A DNA stretch of 5,512 nucleotides, from contig CAJVYZ010000219.1 of the NCBI GenBank assembly GCA_913009915.1, positions 1 to 5,512 of the forward strand, in the 5' to 3' direction. The notes under the pieces were generated by a model. It was not told where the DNA came from and did not search any database. It saw only the letters and a program-made list of their open reading frames with translations. Of this stretch, positions 1 through 5,192 are shown one piece after another (position 1 is the stretch's first letter; each line of letters opens with the position of its first letter). Origin of the DNA: an uncultured Gemmatimonadota bacterium (GTDB lineage: Bacteria; Gemmatimonadota; Gemmatimonadetes; Gemmatimonadales; GWC2-71-9). The position numbers and the translations under genes were made by a program.

Positions 1-99
1 CCCGACATCCGCATAGCCCGGATCGACGACGGCACCGGCGGCGGCCAGGTCACCGAATGGCGTATGGAACGAGTGACGTGCCGAATGGCCGGTGGCTAG
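1..99 (+). CDS. 3' end of an unrecognised gene (partial)
   Basis: Frame 1 is open from the window edge to a TAG at 97-99. Frame 2 stops early (TAG at 14-16), and frame 3 stays open but runs on into the VOC gene region. The first 18 or so codons nearly all end in G or C, which looks like real coding sequence of a GC-rich genome. The visible peptide begins PDIRIARIDDGTGGGQ and ends in VTEWRMERV plus a tail (TCRMAGG). The last residues and the TAG itself lie in or at the edge of the GTGGC heptamer repeat, so the natural end may have been replaced by repeat sequence. I do not recognise the family and no function is proposed. Codon use is the only support. Confidence 0.4.
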   Translation, partial: PDIRIARIDDGTGGGQVTEWRMERVTCRMAGG

Positions 100-124
100 T
101 GGCAGGTGGCAGGTGGCTGGTGGC
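91..124 (+). repeat. Heptamer repeat A (GTGGCNG units)
   Basis: About five tandem units of a 7-base word: GTGGCTA, GTGGCAG, GTGGCAG, GTGGCTG, GTGGC. The first unit supplies the TAG stop of the upstream partial gene (97-99). It matches repeat B (535-568) at 30 of 34 positions in the same orientation. The four differences fall at the first base and at the variable base of three units, so the word is conserved and its last positions drift. No inverted partner is visible before the VOC gene. Confidence 0.85.
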
Positions 125-151
125 TCAACGCCCGAAGCATCCAGTTTCCCC

Positions 152-156
152 GGGAG
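152..156 (+). promoter_or_regulatory. Ribosome binding site of the VOC gene
   Basis: GGGAG lies 6 bases before the ATG at 163. It fixes the start there rather than at the in-frame ATG at 106, whose first codons would be repeat-encoded (MAGGWW). Confidence 0.7.
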
Positions 157-162
157 ATCGAT

Positions 163-543
163 ATGGCAAAGGCTTTGGGTATCGGAGGCGTGTTTTTCAG
201 GTCGCGGAATCCCAAGGCGCTCATCGCCTGGTACGCCGAGCACCTCGGCTTCGAACCCGAGAGTGACCACGACAGCGTATCGTTCAAGCCGGCAACCGTC
301 CCGCCGGGCGGCTTCACCGTGTGGGGACCGTTCAAGGAAACCACCGACTACTTCTCCCCATCCGAAAAGCCCTACATGTTCAACCTCATGGTCGACGACC
401 TCGAGGGCGCCCTAGACCAAGTCAAGGCAGGTGGCGCCGAGGTGATCGGTGAGATCGAGGAATACGACTACGGCCGTTTCGGCTGGTTCATCGACCCGGA
501 AGGGCACAAGGTAGAGTTGTGGGTGCCGCCGGTGAGTGGCTAG
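163..543 (+). CDS. VOC (glyoxalase/bleomycin-resistance fold) family protein
   Basis: The gene encodes 126 residues, the usual length for a one-chain VOC protein with two beta-alpha-beta-beta-beta modules. The first module opens with GGVFFRSRNPKALIAWYAEH (about residues 8-27). The second opens with YMFNLMVDDLEGALDQVKAG (71-90) and closes with the family hallmark DPEGHKVELW (111-120), in which Glu118 is the usual metal or active-site position. VOC proteins act on glyoxal adducts, aromatic ring-cleavage substrates or antibiotics, so the substrate cannot be assigned. The ATG at 163 is preferred because it has GGGAG 6 bases upstream and because residues encoded before it come partly from a simple repeat. 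The domain naturally ends at VELWVPP; the last residues (VSG) and the TAG stop lie in repeat B. The gene sits alone between two direct repeats, and its cytoplasmic location is inferred from the lack of a signal peptide. Confidence 0.88.
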   Translation: MAKALGIGGVFFRSRNPKALIAWYAEHLGFEPESDHDSVSFKPATVPPGGFTVWGPFKETTDYFSPSEKPYMFNLMVDDLEGALDQVKAGGAEVIGEIEEYDYGRFGWFIDPEGHKVELWVPPVSG

Positions 544-568
544 TGGCGGGTGGCGGGTGGCGGGTGGC
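535..568 (+). repeat. Heptamer repeat B (GTGGCNG units)
   Basis: Tandem units GTGGCTA then GTGGCGG three times then GTGGC. It is a 30/34 direct copy of repeat A, so the VOC gene is bracketed by the two. Its first unit carries the VOC stop codon TAG (541-543). It contains three GGG runs with 4-base spacers plus flanking GG, which approaches a G-quadruplex pattern on the plus strand. Confidence 0.85.
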
Positions 569-591
569 AAGGTGCGGGGCCGTGCTGGTTG

Positions 592-681
592 GCATCATCC
601 GCGAGCCGGACCGCTGATTGGTACGTGCGATTCATGGAACAGTGGAAAAACGAGCTGAACGCCTACCTGGCTACCACCTGA
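592..681 (+). pseudogene. Possible orphan C-terminal coding fragment
   Basis: The frame after the VOC stop stays open through repeat B to a TGA at 679-681. Its second half reads like a genuine protein end: ADWYVRFMEQWKNELNAYL followed by ATT and the stop, with an amphipathic helical pattern and ordinary codon use. No start codon with a ribosome binding site precedes it except an in-frame ATG at 634, which would give only 15 residues. It could be the remnant of a decayed gene, or chance. I do not recognise the parent family. VOC proteins normally end where the upstream gene ends, so this is unlikely to be a VOC extension. Confidence 0.25.
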
Positions 682-712
682 CGATCCGCATAGTCCGCAC
701 ACCGACTCCCGT

Positions 713-741
713 CCGCCACTCTCACTCCCACCCACCCTGCC
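713..741 (-). repeat. Degenerate inverted arm facing repeat B
   Basis: On the minus strand this reads GGCAGGGTGGGTGGGAGTGA and on to GAGTGGCGG, a degenerate GTGGC/GGGT run oriented opposite to repeat B. It follows the stop of the small membrane protein by 17 bases. B and this arm therefore face each other between two convergent genes, 144 bases apart. It has three GGG runs separated by single T, a compact G-quadruplex-like string. Pairing with B is imperfect. Confidence 0.45.
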
Positions 742-758
742 GGTGACTGTGTCCCACG

Positions 759-929
759 CTAGTCGGTTGTCCCGTTCCCGCTCGTCCCGCCGCCATTCCC
801 CTCTCCATCCGTCGGTGCGGCTTCGGCGACCTCGGGTTCGTCACTCAGCAATTGCACGATCAGCACCGCTGCCGTGAGCACCAGGATGGTGGGGAACAGT
901 CTGGGGAGAATCTGACCGATGGGGTGCAT
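759..929 (-). CDS. Small single-pass membrane protein (56 aa), unknown function
   Basis: The minus-strand ATG at 929 is preceded by AAGGAG (935-940) with a 5-base spacer, an excellent ribosome binding site, and opens a 56-codon frame ending in TAG. The protein begins MHPIGQILPRLFP, continues with one hydrophobic helix (about residues 11-28, TILVLTAAVLIVQLL), then a short acidic linker (SDEPEVAEAAPTDGEG) and a Gly/Thr/Asn-rich hydrophilic tail ending GNGTTD. The basic Arg10 before the helix suggests N-in, C-out topology. It starts 21 bases after the phosphatase stop and so is probably the third gene of the cyclase-phosphatase operon. It matches no family I know. The role is unknown, and membrane location is inferred from the helix. 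Its short length makes it easy for gene callers to miss. Confidence 0.7.
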   Translation of the reverse strand: MHPIGQILPRLFPTILVLTAAVLIVQLLSDEPEVAEAAPTDGEGNGGGTSGNGTTD

Positions 930-934
930 GGTGG

Positions 935-940
935 CTCCTT
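935..940 (-). promoter_or_regulatory. Ribosome binding site of the small membrane protein
   Basis: AAGGAG on the minus strand, 5 bases before the ATG. It is the main argument that this short frame is translated. Confidence 0.7.
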
Positions 941-950
941 CTAGGTGACG

Positions 951-1454
951 CTACCGTTGCTTCTTCTTCTTGGGAAACCCCAATTCTGCGAGGGTCGCCT
1001 GGGTGGTCCCGACGTCGCGCCAGCTGTCCTCGTGGTATTGGAGGACAGCCACCCCGGCCGTCGGGAGGTTCTCGATGAAGTGCTTGGTGGCGCTGTTGAT
1101 GAAATCGGTGAAGCCCGGGTTGTGGCCCACCAACACCACGTGATCCCAGGAATCGTTCAACCCACGGACGATCTCGAGCAAGACTCTGGCATCAGCTTGG
1201 TAGATGCGGTCGTCCACCTCGATCGTGTCGACCGGGTATCCGGCAGCTTCGGCAAACAGACGGGCCGTGGTGATGGCGCGCTTGGCGGGACTCGACACCA
1301 AATGGATATCGGCTTCCGGGTACTGCTGGGCAAAGCGGACGCCCATCTCCGGGGCATTGCGCTTGCCCCGCTTGTTGAGTGGGCGGTCCGCATCGGGAAG
1401 GCTGAGATCCTTCCAACTCGACTTGGCGTGACGGAGGAGCGTGAGACGTTTCAT
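951..1454 (-). CDS. SixA-like histidine phosphatase
   Basis: The 167-residue protein belongs to the histidine phosphatase (phosphoglycerate mutase-like) superfamily, short SixA branch (E. coli SixA is about 161 residues). The catalytic motif LLRHAKSSW lies at residues 6-14, with Arg8 and the phospho-accepting His9. SSPAKRAITTA (54-64) supplies the second phosphate-binding Arg59, and VGHNPGF (109-115) the second catalytic His111. All core residues are present, so the enzyme should be active. SixA removes phosphate from phosphohistidine in signalling or phosphotransferase proteins; the actual substrate is not known. There is no signal peptide, so it is cytoplasmic. The C-terminus is a basic tail (PKKKKQR). 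Its ATG overlaps the stop of the cyclase gene (ATGA) and it has no good ribosome binding site of its own, which implies translational coupling. Confidence 0.93.
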   Translation of the reverse strand: MKRLTLLRHAKSSWKDLSLPDADRPLNKRGKRNAPEMGVRFAQQYPEADIHLVSSPAKRAITTARLFAEAAGYPVDTIEVDDRIYQADARVLLEIVRGLNDSWDHVVLVGHNPGFTDFINSATKHFIENLPTAGVAVLQYHEDSWRDVGTTQATLAELGFPKKKKQR

Positions 1455-2257
1455 CGGGGCACCAAGGCAACCACACGGACCGGACCGCCGGACCCACCTT
1501 CGATCTTGGTGGGCAGGGCGATCACTGTAGCGCCGGTCGGGGGTAGACGATCGAGATTGGTGAGGTTTTCGAGACCGGGCACGTTGGACGAGGCCGCGAT
1601 CCGATGAACCATGAAGTTGCTGGACGCGCCGTAATCGATCGAGGCAACATCCACGCCCAGGACCGCCACTTCCCGTGCCTTGACCAGCACGGCGACCGCA
1701 TCGGGCCCGAAACTGGGAAAGTGGAGATTGGACGCGTCCCCCGGGGTGTCGTCACCCAGGTAGGCTTTAACGTCGGGCCACCGGTCGCTCCAGCCGGTCA
1801 ATAGCAGCACTATGGTCGCCGGAGCAATGGTGCCGTGCTCCGATTCGAACGCGGTAACGTCAGCGGCAGTCAATCGGTAGTCGGGGTCCGAGGCCGCTTG
1901 CTCGCGGATGTCTATCACCACGGCGGGCCCCATCAACCGGGCCACGGGTATCTGGTCGACCGTCTGCCCCTTGGCGTCGAAGTGAATCGGCGCGTCGATG
2001 TGCGTGCCACCGTGCTCCGGGGTCGAGAACGCATTGGCCGAGTAGAACCACCCTCCGTCCGTCGCCCCATACGCCAGTTGTTCCAAGGCGAACCGTGACG
2101 GCGAGGTCGGCCAGAACACCGACTCGGCGTTGAGCGAATGGGTGAGATCGACAATGATGTACCGGTCCAGATCGATACCCTGGCCACGCAGCAGCGGGGC
2201 GCCACTCACAATCAGGCTCCCGGCGATGCCCACGATCGGCAGGATGCTCAGCTTCAT
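1451..2257 (-). CDS. Cyclase / kynurenine-formamidase-like metal hydrolase, probably exported
   Basis: The 268-residue protein has the cyclase-family (KynB-like) metal motif HGGTHIDAPIHF at residues 82-93. His82, His86, Asp88 and His92 are the expected metal ligands and catalytic residues. A second conserved pair, His218 and Glu230 in FMVHRIAASSNVPGLENL, has the 12-residue spacing of the KynB His/Glu pair. LLLTGW (151-156) and GVDVASIDYG (201-210) are further family signatures. The family hydrolyses N-formylkynurenine or related amides and lactones; the substrate here is unassigned. Residues 1 to about 27 form a basic-hydrophobic Sec-type signal (MKLSILPIVGIAGSLIVSGA), and the metal site begins well after it, so periplasmic or extracellular action is inferred. 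No lipobox is evident. The start is supported by AGGAGG 6 bases upstream. It is the first gene of an operon with the phosphatase and the small membrane protein. Confidence 0.9.
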   Translation of the reverse strand: MKLSILPIVGIAGSLIVSGAPLLRGQGIDLDRYIIVDLTHSLNAESVFWPTSPSRFALEQLAYGATDGGWFYSANAFSTPEHGGTHIDAPIHFDAKGQTVDQIPVARLMGPAVVIDIREQAASDPDYRLTAADVTAFESEHGTIAPATIVLLLTGWSDRWPDVKAYLGDDTPGDASNLHFPSFGPDAVAVLVKAREVAVLGVDVASIDYGASSNFMVHRIAASSNVPGLENLTNLDRLPPTGATVIALPTKIEGGSGGPVRVVALVPR

Positions 2258-2263
2258 CTCACA

Positions 2264-2269
2264 CCTCCT
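2264..2269 (-). promoter_or_regulatory. Ribosome binding site of the cyclase gene
   Basis: Perfect AGGAGG on the minus strand, 6 bases before the ATG at 2257. It confirms that start and gives a clear example of canonical translation initiation in this genome. Confidence 0.85.
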
Positions 2270-2305
2270 GTCGAAGTTTAGGGAGCAAGAGGCACCTGAG
2301 CAACA

Positions 2306-2321
2306 GGGGGGAGGGGGAGGG
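2306..2321 (+). repeat. G-rich polypurine tract
   Basis: Runs of six, five and three G separated by single A, immediately beside element C and 50-65 bases upstream of the cyclase gene. Three G-runs are one short of a standard quadruplex motif. On the minus strand it is a polypyrimidine leader sequence for the cyclase operon. Function unknown. Confidence 0.5.
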
Positions 2322-2325
2322 AATC

Positions 2326-2446
2326 ATGAATGCCACGAATATTGAATGCCAGCAATATTGAGTACTCGATCGGAAGATGAGGGCTGATCGATCCTCATTC
2401 AATTCATTATTCACTATTCCTGGCACTCAATATTCGTGGCATTCAT
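2326..2446. repeat. Palindromic repeat element C (GAATGCCAC family)
   Basis: Arms at 2326-2352 and 2420-2446 are complementary at 26 of 27 positions, enclosing a 67-base loop that itself holds a small ATGAGG/CCTCAT hairpin (2377-2382 and 2393-2398). The right arm encodes the last residues of the M14 peptidase (MNATNIECQE) and the adjoining loop bases give its TAG stop. The outer half shares over 30 bases with element E (2411-2443 against 5255-5289, three mismatches and one inserted base), proving a repeat family. There is no T-run, so it is not a classical intrinsic terminator, though a terminator or mRNA-stabilising role is possible. It resembles REP/MITE-type elements. Confidence 0.88.
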
Positions 2447-3460
2447 CCCAGCTTCCACCATTGTCCACTGTAGCGCCAGCTGATCCCGAATGGGCATCGG
2501 CCGAAGGCCCGCTTGGCGTGATTCGGCCTTGATGGCGGCGGGCTCCGCACCTCTCTCGATCGAAGTCCGCCACCCCTCGATCCGCTTGCGCCACTCGACA
2601 GCCACCGGATCGGGCGGACCGAGGGTTTCCCCTACCCCCGGCAGCAGAAATAGCGGCATCTCCGACACCATGGTGAGCGCGTCGCCCCCGCCCCCCAACC
2701 CGCGGATCGTTTCCATAGAACTCGGCCGGAAGCGCTCCGCCATGGCCTCGTCGCCCAACCCCCGGAAGTGCTGCCGCATCGACTCCGAATCAGGCCGGGT
2801 ACAAAATCCCCGTCCCAGCCTGACGAAGCCTTTCTCCCCATGGCGCTCGACGTCATGCAGCCGATAGCCCAACTCGGCCACGCGCGCGCCACAAGTCTTC
2901 TTGAAGGACTCGAGGCGATCGTTCCACGAGTGCTCTACCAGGAACCACGGCCCAGCGGCAAAGCCCATACCGTGGAGTGAAATGTGCATGGTGAACGGGC
3001 CGTCCGCTGCGAGCCACCACTGGTAGGCGGCCCTGTTTTCGGGCCGAGCACCGGCGTCCTGTTGGTTCCTGGGAAAGCCGAATTCGATGTCGTCGCCCGG
3101 CAGCTCACGAACCACCCCGGCGAGATAGCGTCCCAGGTCATATGCCTCGTCATCACCGTCATACCACGCTCGATTGCGAGCCTCGCCATCGGGATTGATG
3201 TGGGGGATGATCCACCACTCATACCGATCCAGCAGCGGATCGTCGGCGGGGAGGGCGGCGAAATAGCCTGCCAGGTGGTTTAGTAGCCTGGGCCCCACCG
3301 GCTCGTCGGCGTGGCAGCCACCGAGCAGACTGATTCGACGTGCCCCAGTCCCGAAGCGGAAGCCCCGAACCGCTCGTCCTTCCCGGCTCTGGCCGAGTTC
3401 TTTGCCACCCGTGGCAGCGACGGGATCGGCGGCGAGGATGGCGTCGATGGGAGGGAACAT
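2414..3460 (-). CDS. M14 family zinc carboxypeptidase-like protein
   Basis: The protein is 348 residues from the ATG at 3460. It carries the M14 zinc motif HxxE in GGCHADEPVG (His50, Glu53), the substrate-binding NPDG with following arginines (89-97), a third zinc ligand candidate His163 in SLHGMG, and the catalytic glutamate candidate Glu267 in TMVSEMPLF. The complete site suggests an active metallo-peptidase or deacylase that removes a C-terminal residue or an acyl amide; the substrate is unknown. No signal peptide or membrane segment is seen. An upstream TTG at 3535 would add 25 residues, but these (ALRPTPHALRPL) are translation of heptamer repeat D, so the ATG at 3460 is chosen. No Shine-Dalgarno exists because the repeat ends two bases before the ATG. 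The final 10 residues and the stop are encoded by element C. Confidence 0.85.
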   Translation of the reverse strand: MFPPIDAILAADPVAATGGKELGQSREGRAVRGFRFGTGARRISLLGGCHADEPVGPRLLNHLAGYFAALPADDPLLDRYEWWIIPHINPDGEARNRAWYDGDDEAYDLGRYLAGVVRELPGDDIEFGFPRNQQDAGARPENRAAYQWWLAADGPFTMHISLHGMGFAAGPWFLVEHSWNDRLESFKKTCGARVAELGYRLHDVERHGEKGFVRLGRGFCTRPDSESMRQHFRGLGDEAMAERFRPSSMETIRGLGGGGDALTMVSEMPLFLLPGVGETLGPPDPVAVEWRKRIEGWRTSIERGAEPAAIKAESRQAGLRPMPIRDQLALQWTMVEAGMNATNIECQE

Positions 3461-3462
3461 GA

Positions 3463-3657
3463 GTGGGCGTAGGGCGTGGGGCGTAGGGCGTAGGGCGTAG
3501 GAAATGTGGCAGCAGTAGTAAGTCGAGGTCAGCAAACTAGCAAAAGAACACGGAATTCAGTGGCACGCGCCAGCGCACTACGTACTGGCACTTACGACAC
3601 CCTACGCCCTACGGCCCCACGTCCCACGCCCCACGCCCCACGCCCTACGCCCCACCC
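3463..3657. repeat. Heptamer inverted repeat element D (GGGCGTR units)
   Basis: The left arm (3463-3501) has five units GGGCGTA/GGGCGTG. The right arm (3600-3657) has about eight units in the opposite orientation (CCTACGC, CCCACGC), with one 8-base slip. The 98-base core holds a smaller hairpin (GCGCCAG 3567-3573, CTGGCAC 3585-3591, 11-base loop, one wobble pair). The right arm contains the transporter's TAG stop (3645-3647) and the left arm ends two bases before the peptidase ATG. Each arm has at least five GGG runs with 4-base spacers, on the plus strand in the left arm and the minus strand in the right, which satisfies the common G-quadruplex pattern. As RNA the arms could instead pair into a long stem. 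Confidence 0.9.
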
Positions 3658-5177
3658 ACTCTCTTCACAATCCACCGATTCAACACCAGCACCAGTGCCA
3701 GGGCCACCGCCCACTGGAACAGCACCGTGCCCACGTTGGCCTCCTGGAATGGGGCCAGCCAGTCCGGATCCCAGCCGCGGGCCTGATACAGCCACCACAC
3801 CAGCAGCACCACCGCCTGCACCGGCACCAACACGCCGATGACGAAGTCCCACCAGCGGCCGACGTGCCACTTGGAGTCGGCGTGATTGAGTTGTTCCTGG
3901 CGGAAGCGCTTGACTCCGTAGGTAATGATGGCGATGGCGAAGAACAGGCCGCTCACCATTAGCCCGACGCCCCACACCCAGTCCTGGTTGCGCAGGAACG
4001 CCAGCGAGGCCACGGATGGAAGGCCCAGCAGGAACCCCACGGAACCGACGACTTGCACGGCCCGCCCGCGGGTCACACCCAGATCCACCAGGGCACGGGT
4101 CCCCAGCTCGACCATGGCGATCAGGCTGGTGATGGCGGCGAAGGCGAGCGCCAGAAAGAACAGCGCCATGAACAGCCGGCCGAAGGGGATGGTGGCGAAC
4201 AGCTGTGGCATCCACACGAACGTCAGGCCCTCGTTGCTCTGGGAAAAGATGGTGGTGCGCATCAATTCCGGCGTCAGCTCGGCGCCACTCTCGATGGCCT
4301 GAACCAGTGACGGATAGGCTGCCAGGGCTTCGGGATTCGACTGCAGGTTGGCAACCAACCCGGGTACCACCGAGAACACGGTGCACATCACCATGACCCC
4401 CGCCGTAAGCGAGATCATGTTGTTGACGGTCGGCAGAATGAAGGCGTTCTGGACCGTATCCTCCCTCGGCGGCAGGTAGGCGGCGTAGCACAGCACCAGC
4501 CCCCAGCCGGCCCCCGTGTCCCACGCGTTCTGAGTCAGGCCTTCGATCCACAGGCGCGCGTTGGCCAGCTGTCCCCAGTCGACGCCGAACAGGTAGGCCA
4601 ATCCGTCACCGGCCCCGGGCAGCGTCACCGCCCGAACGGTGAGCAGCACCACCAACACCAGCAACGTCGGCATGAGGATCTTGGCGACGCGTTCGATGAA
4701 GTTGACGCCGCGAGCAACCACGAACGTGGCGAGCCCGATAGCCATGCCGTGCGTAAGTGCCGGCCACCAGGAAGTGCTGTAAGTCGTCCAGAACTCGCCG
4801 GGATTGGCCTCCGGCACCTGGCCGGTAATGGCGGCGGCGGTGAAGCGGAAGGTCCACCCGGCCACCACCGAGTAGTAGAACATGATCGCCATGGTGATGA
4901 ACACCACGAAGGCGCCCATCCAGGCCCAGCGCGGGCCCATCAGCCCCATGAACGCCTTGATGGGACCGCAGCGCAGCTTCCGGCCGATGCCGAACTCCAC
5001 CAGCACCAGTGGAATCGACCAGAGGAACAGGAACACCACCCAGGTCACCAAGAACTCGCCGCCACCGTTCTGAGCGGCGATTCGAGGAAAGCGCCAGATG
5101 TTACCGGTGCCGACCGCCATGCCGAGCATGGCGAGCATCATGCCGAGGCGGGAGCTGAAGTAGGGCTGCTGGGTCAT
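3645..5177 (-). CDS. Sodium:neurotransmitter symporter family (NSS/SNF) transporter
   Basis: The protein is 510 residues from the ATG at 5177, close to LeuT length. TM1 carries the family signature AVGTGNIWRFPR (about residues 21-32), followed by AAQNGGGEF and TM2 ending in PLVLVEFGIGR. TM8 has AITSLIAM, whose Thr350-Ser351 match the LeuT Na2 sodium site. Hydrophobic segments give twelve helices at about 10-30, 41-63, 84-110, 138-157, 167-185, 219-235, 248-272, 334-358, 374-390, 400-422, 443-465 and 483-505. It should import an amino acid or related amine with sodium across the inner membrane; the substrate is not predictable. An ATG at 5210 would add 11 residues (MAFIIHDSHRP) that are mostly repeat E sequence, so 5177 is chosen. 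No Shine-Dalgarno precedes either start. The TAG stop lies in repeat D. Confidence 0.93.
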   Translation of the reverse strand: MTQQPYFSSRLGMMLAMLGMAVGTGNIWRFPRIAAQNGGGEFLVTWVVFLFLWSIPLVLVEFGIGRKLRCGPIKAFMGLMGPRWAWMGAFVVFITMAIMFYYSVVAGWTFRFTAAAITGQVPEANPGEFWTTYSTSWWPALTHGMAIGLATFVVARGVNFIERVAKILMPTLLVLVVLLTVRAVTLPGAGDGLAYLFGVDWGQLANARLWIEGLTQNAWDTGAGWGLVLCYAAYLPPREDTVQNAFILPTVNNMISLTAGVMVMCTVFSVVPGLVANLQSNPEALAAYPSLVQAIESGAELTPELMRTTIFSQSNEGLTFVWMPQLFATIPFGRLFMALFFLALAFAAITSLIAMVELGTRALVDLGVTRGRAVQVVGSVGFLLGLPSVASLAFLRNQDWVWGVGLMVSGLFFAIAIITYGVKRFRQEQLNHADSKWHVGRWWDFVIGVLVPVQAVVLLVWWLYQARGWDPDWLAPFQEANVGTVLFQWAVALALVLVLNRWIVKRVGGA

Positions 5178-5192
5178 GGGGCGATGAGAATC

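Noticed and set aside
7..697. Repeated word ATCCGCATAGYCCG at 7-20 and 684-697
   Set aside because: One 14-base match with a mismatch, one copy inside a coding frame; too short to separate from chance without a genome-wide search.
945..1607. Long plus-strand open frame of 220 codons over the phosphatase and cyclase genes
   Set aside because: It is antisense to two genes with intact catalytic motifs, has no recognisable domain, and is a typical shadow frame in GC-rich DNA.
2275..2303. TTGCTC - 17 bases - TAAACT as a sigma70-type promoter for the cyclase operon (minus strand)
   Set aside because: The predicted transcription start would fall within the AGGAGG ribosome binding site, leaving almost no leader, and both boxes match the consensus poorly.
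2320..2446. Element C as a classical intrinsic terminator
   Set aside because: The stem is long but AT-rich with a 67-base loop, and no T-run follows on either strand. A non-classical terminator remains possible.
3463..3657. Element D as a CRISPR array
   Set aside because: The units are 7 bases, directly contiguous and inverted across a single core. There are no spacers between repeats of CRISPR length and no cas genes.
3592..4551. Minus-strand open frame of 319 codons inside the transporter gene
   Set aside because: It is an alternative frame of the transporter, rich in Gly, Arg and Ala with no domain, and part of it is translation of the heptamer repeat.
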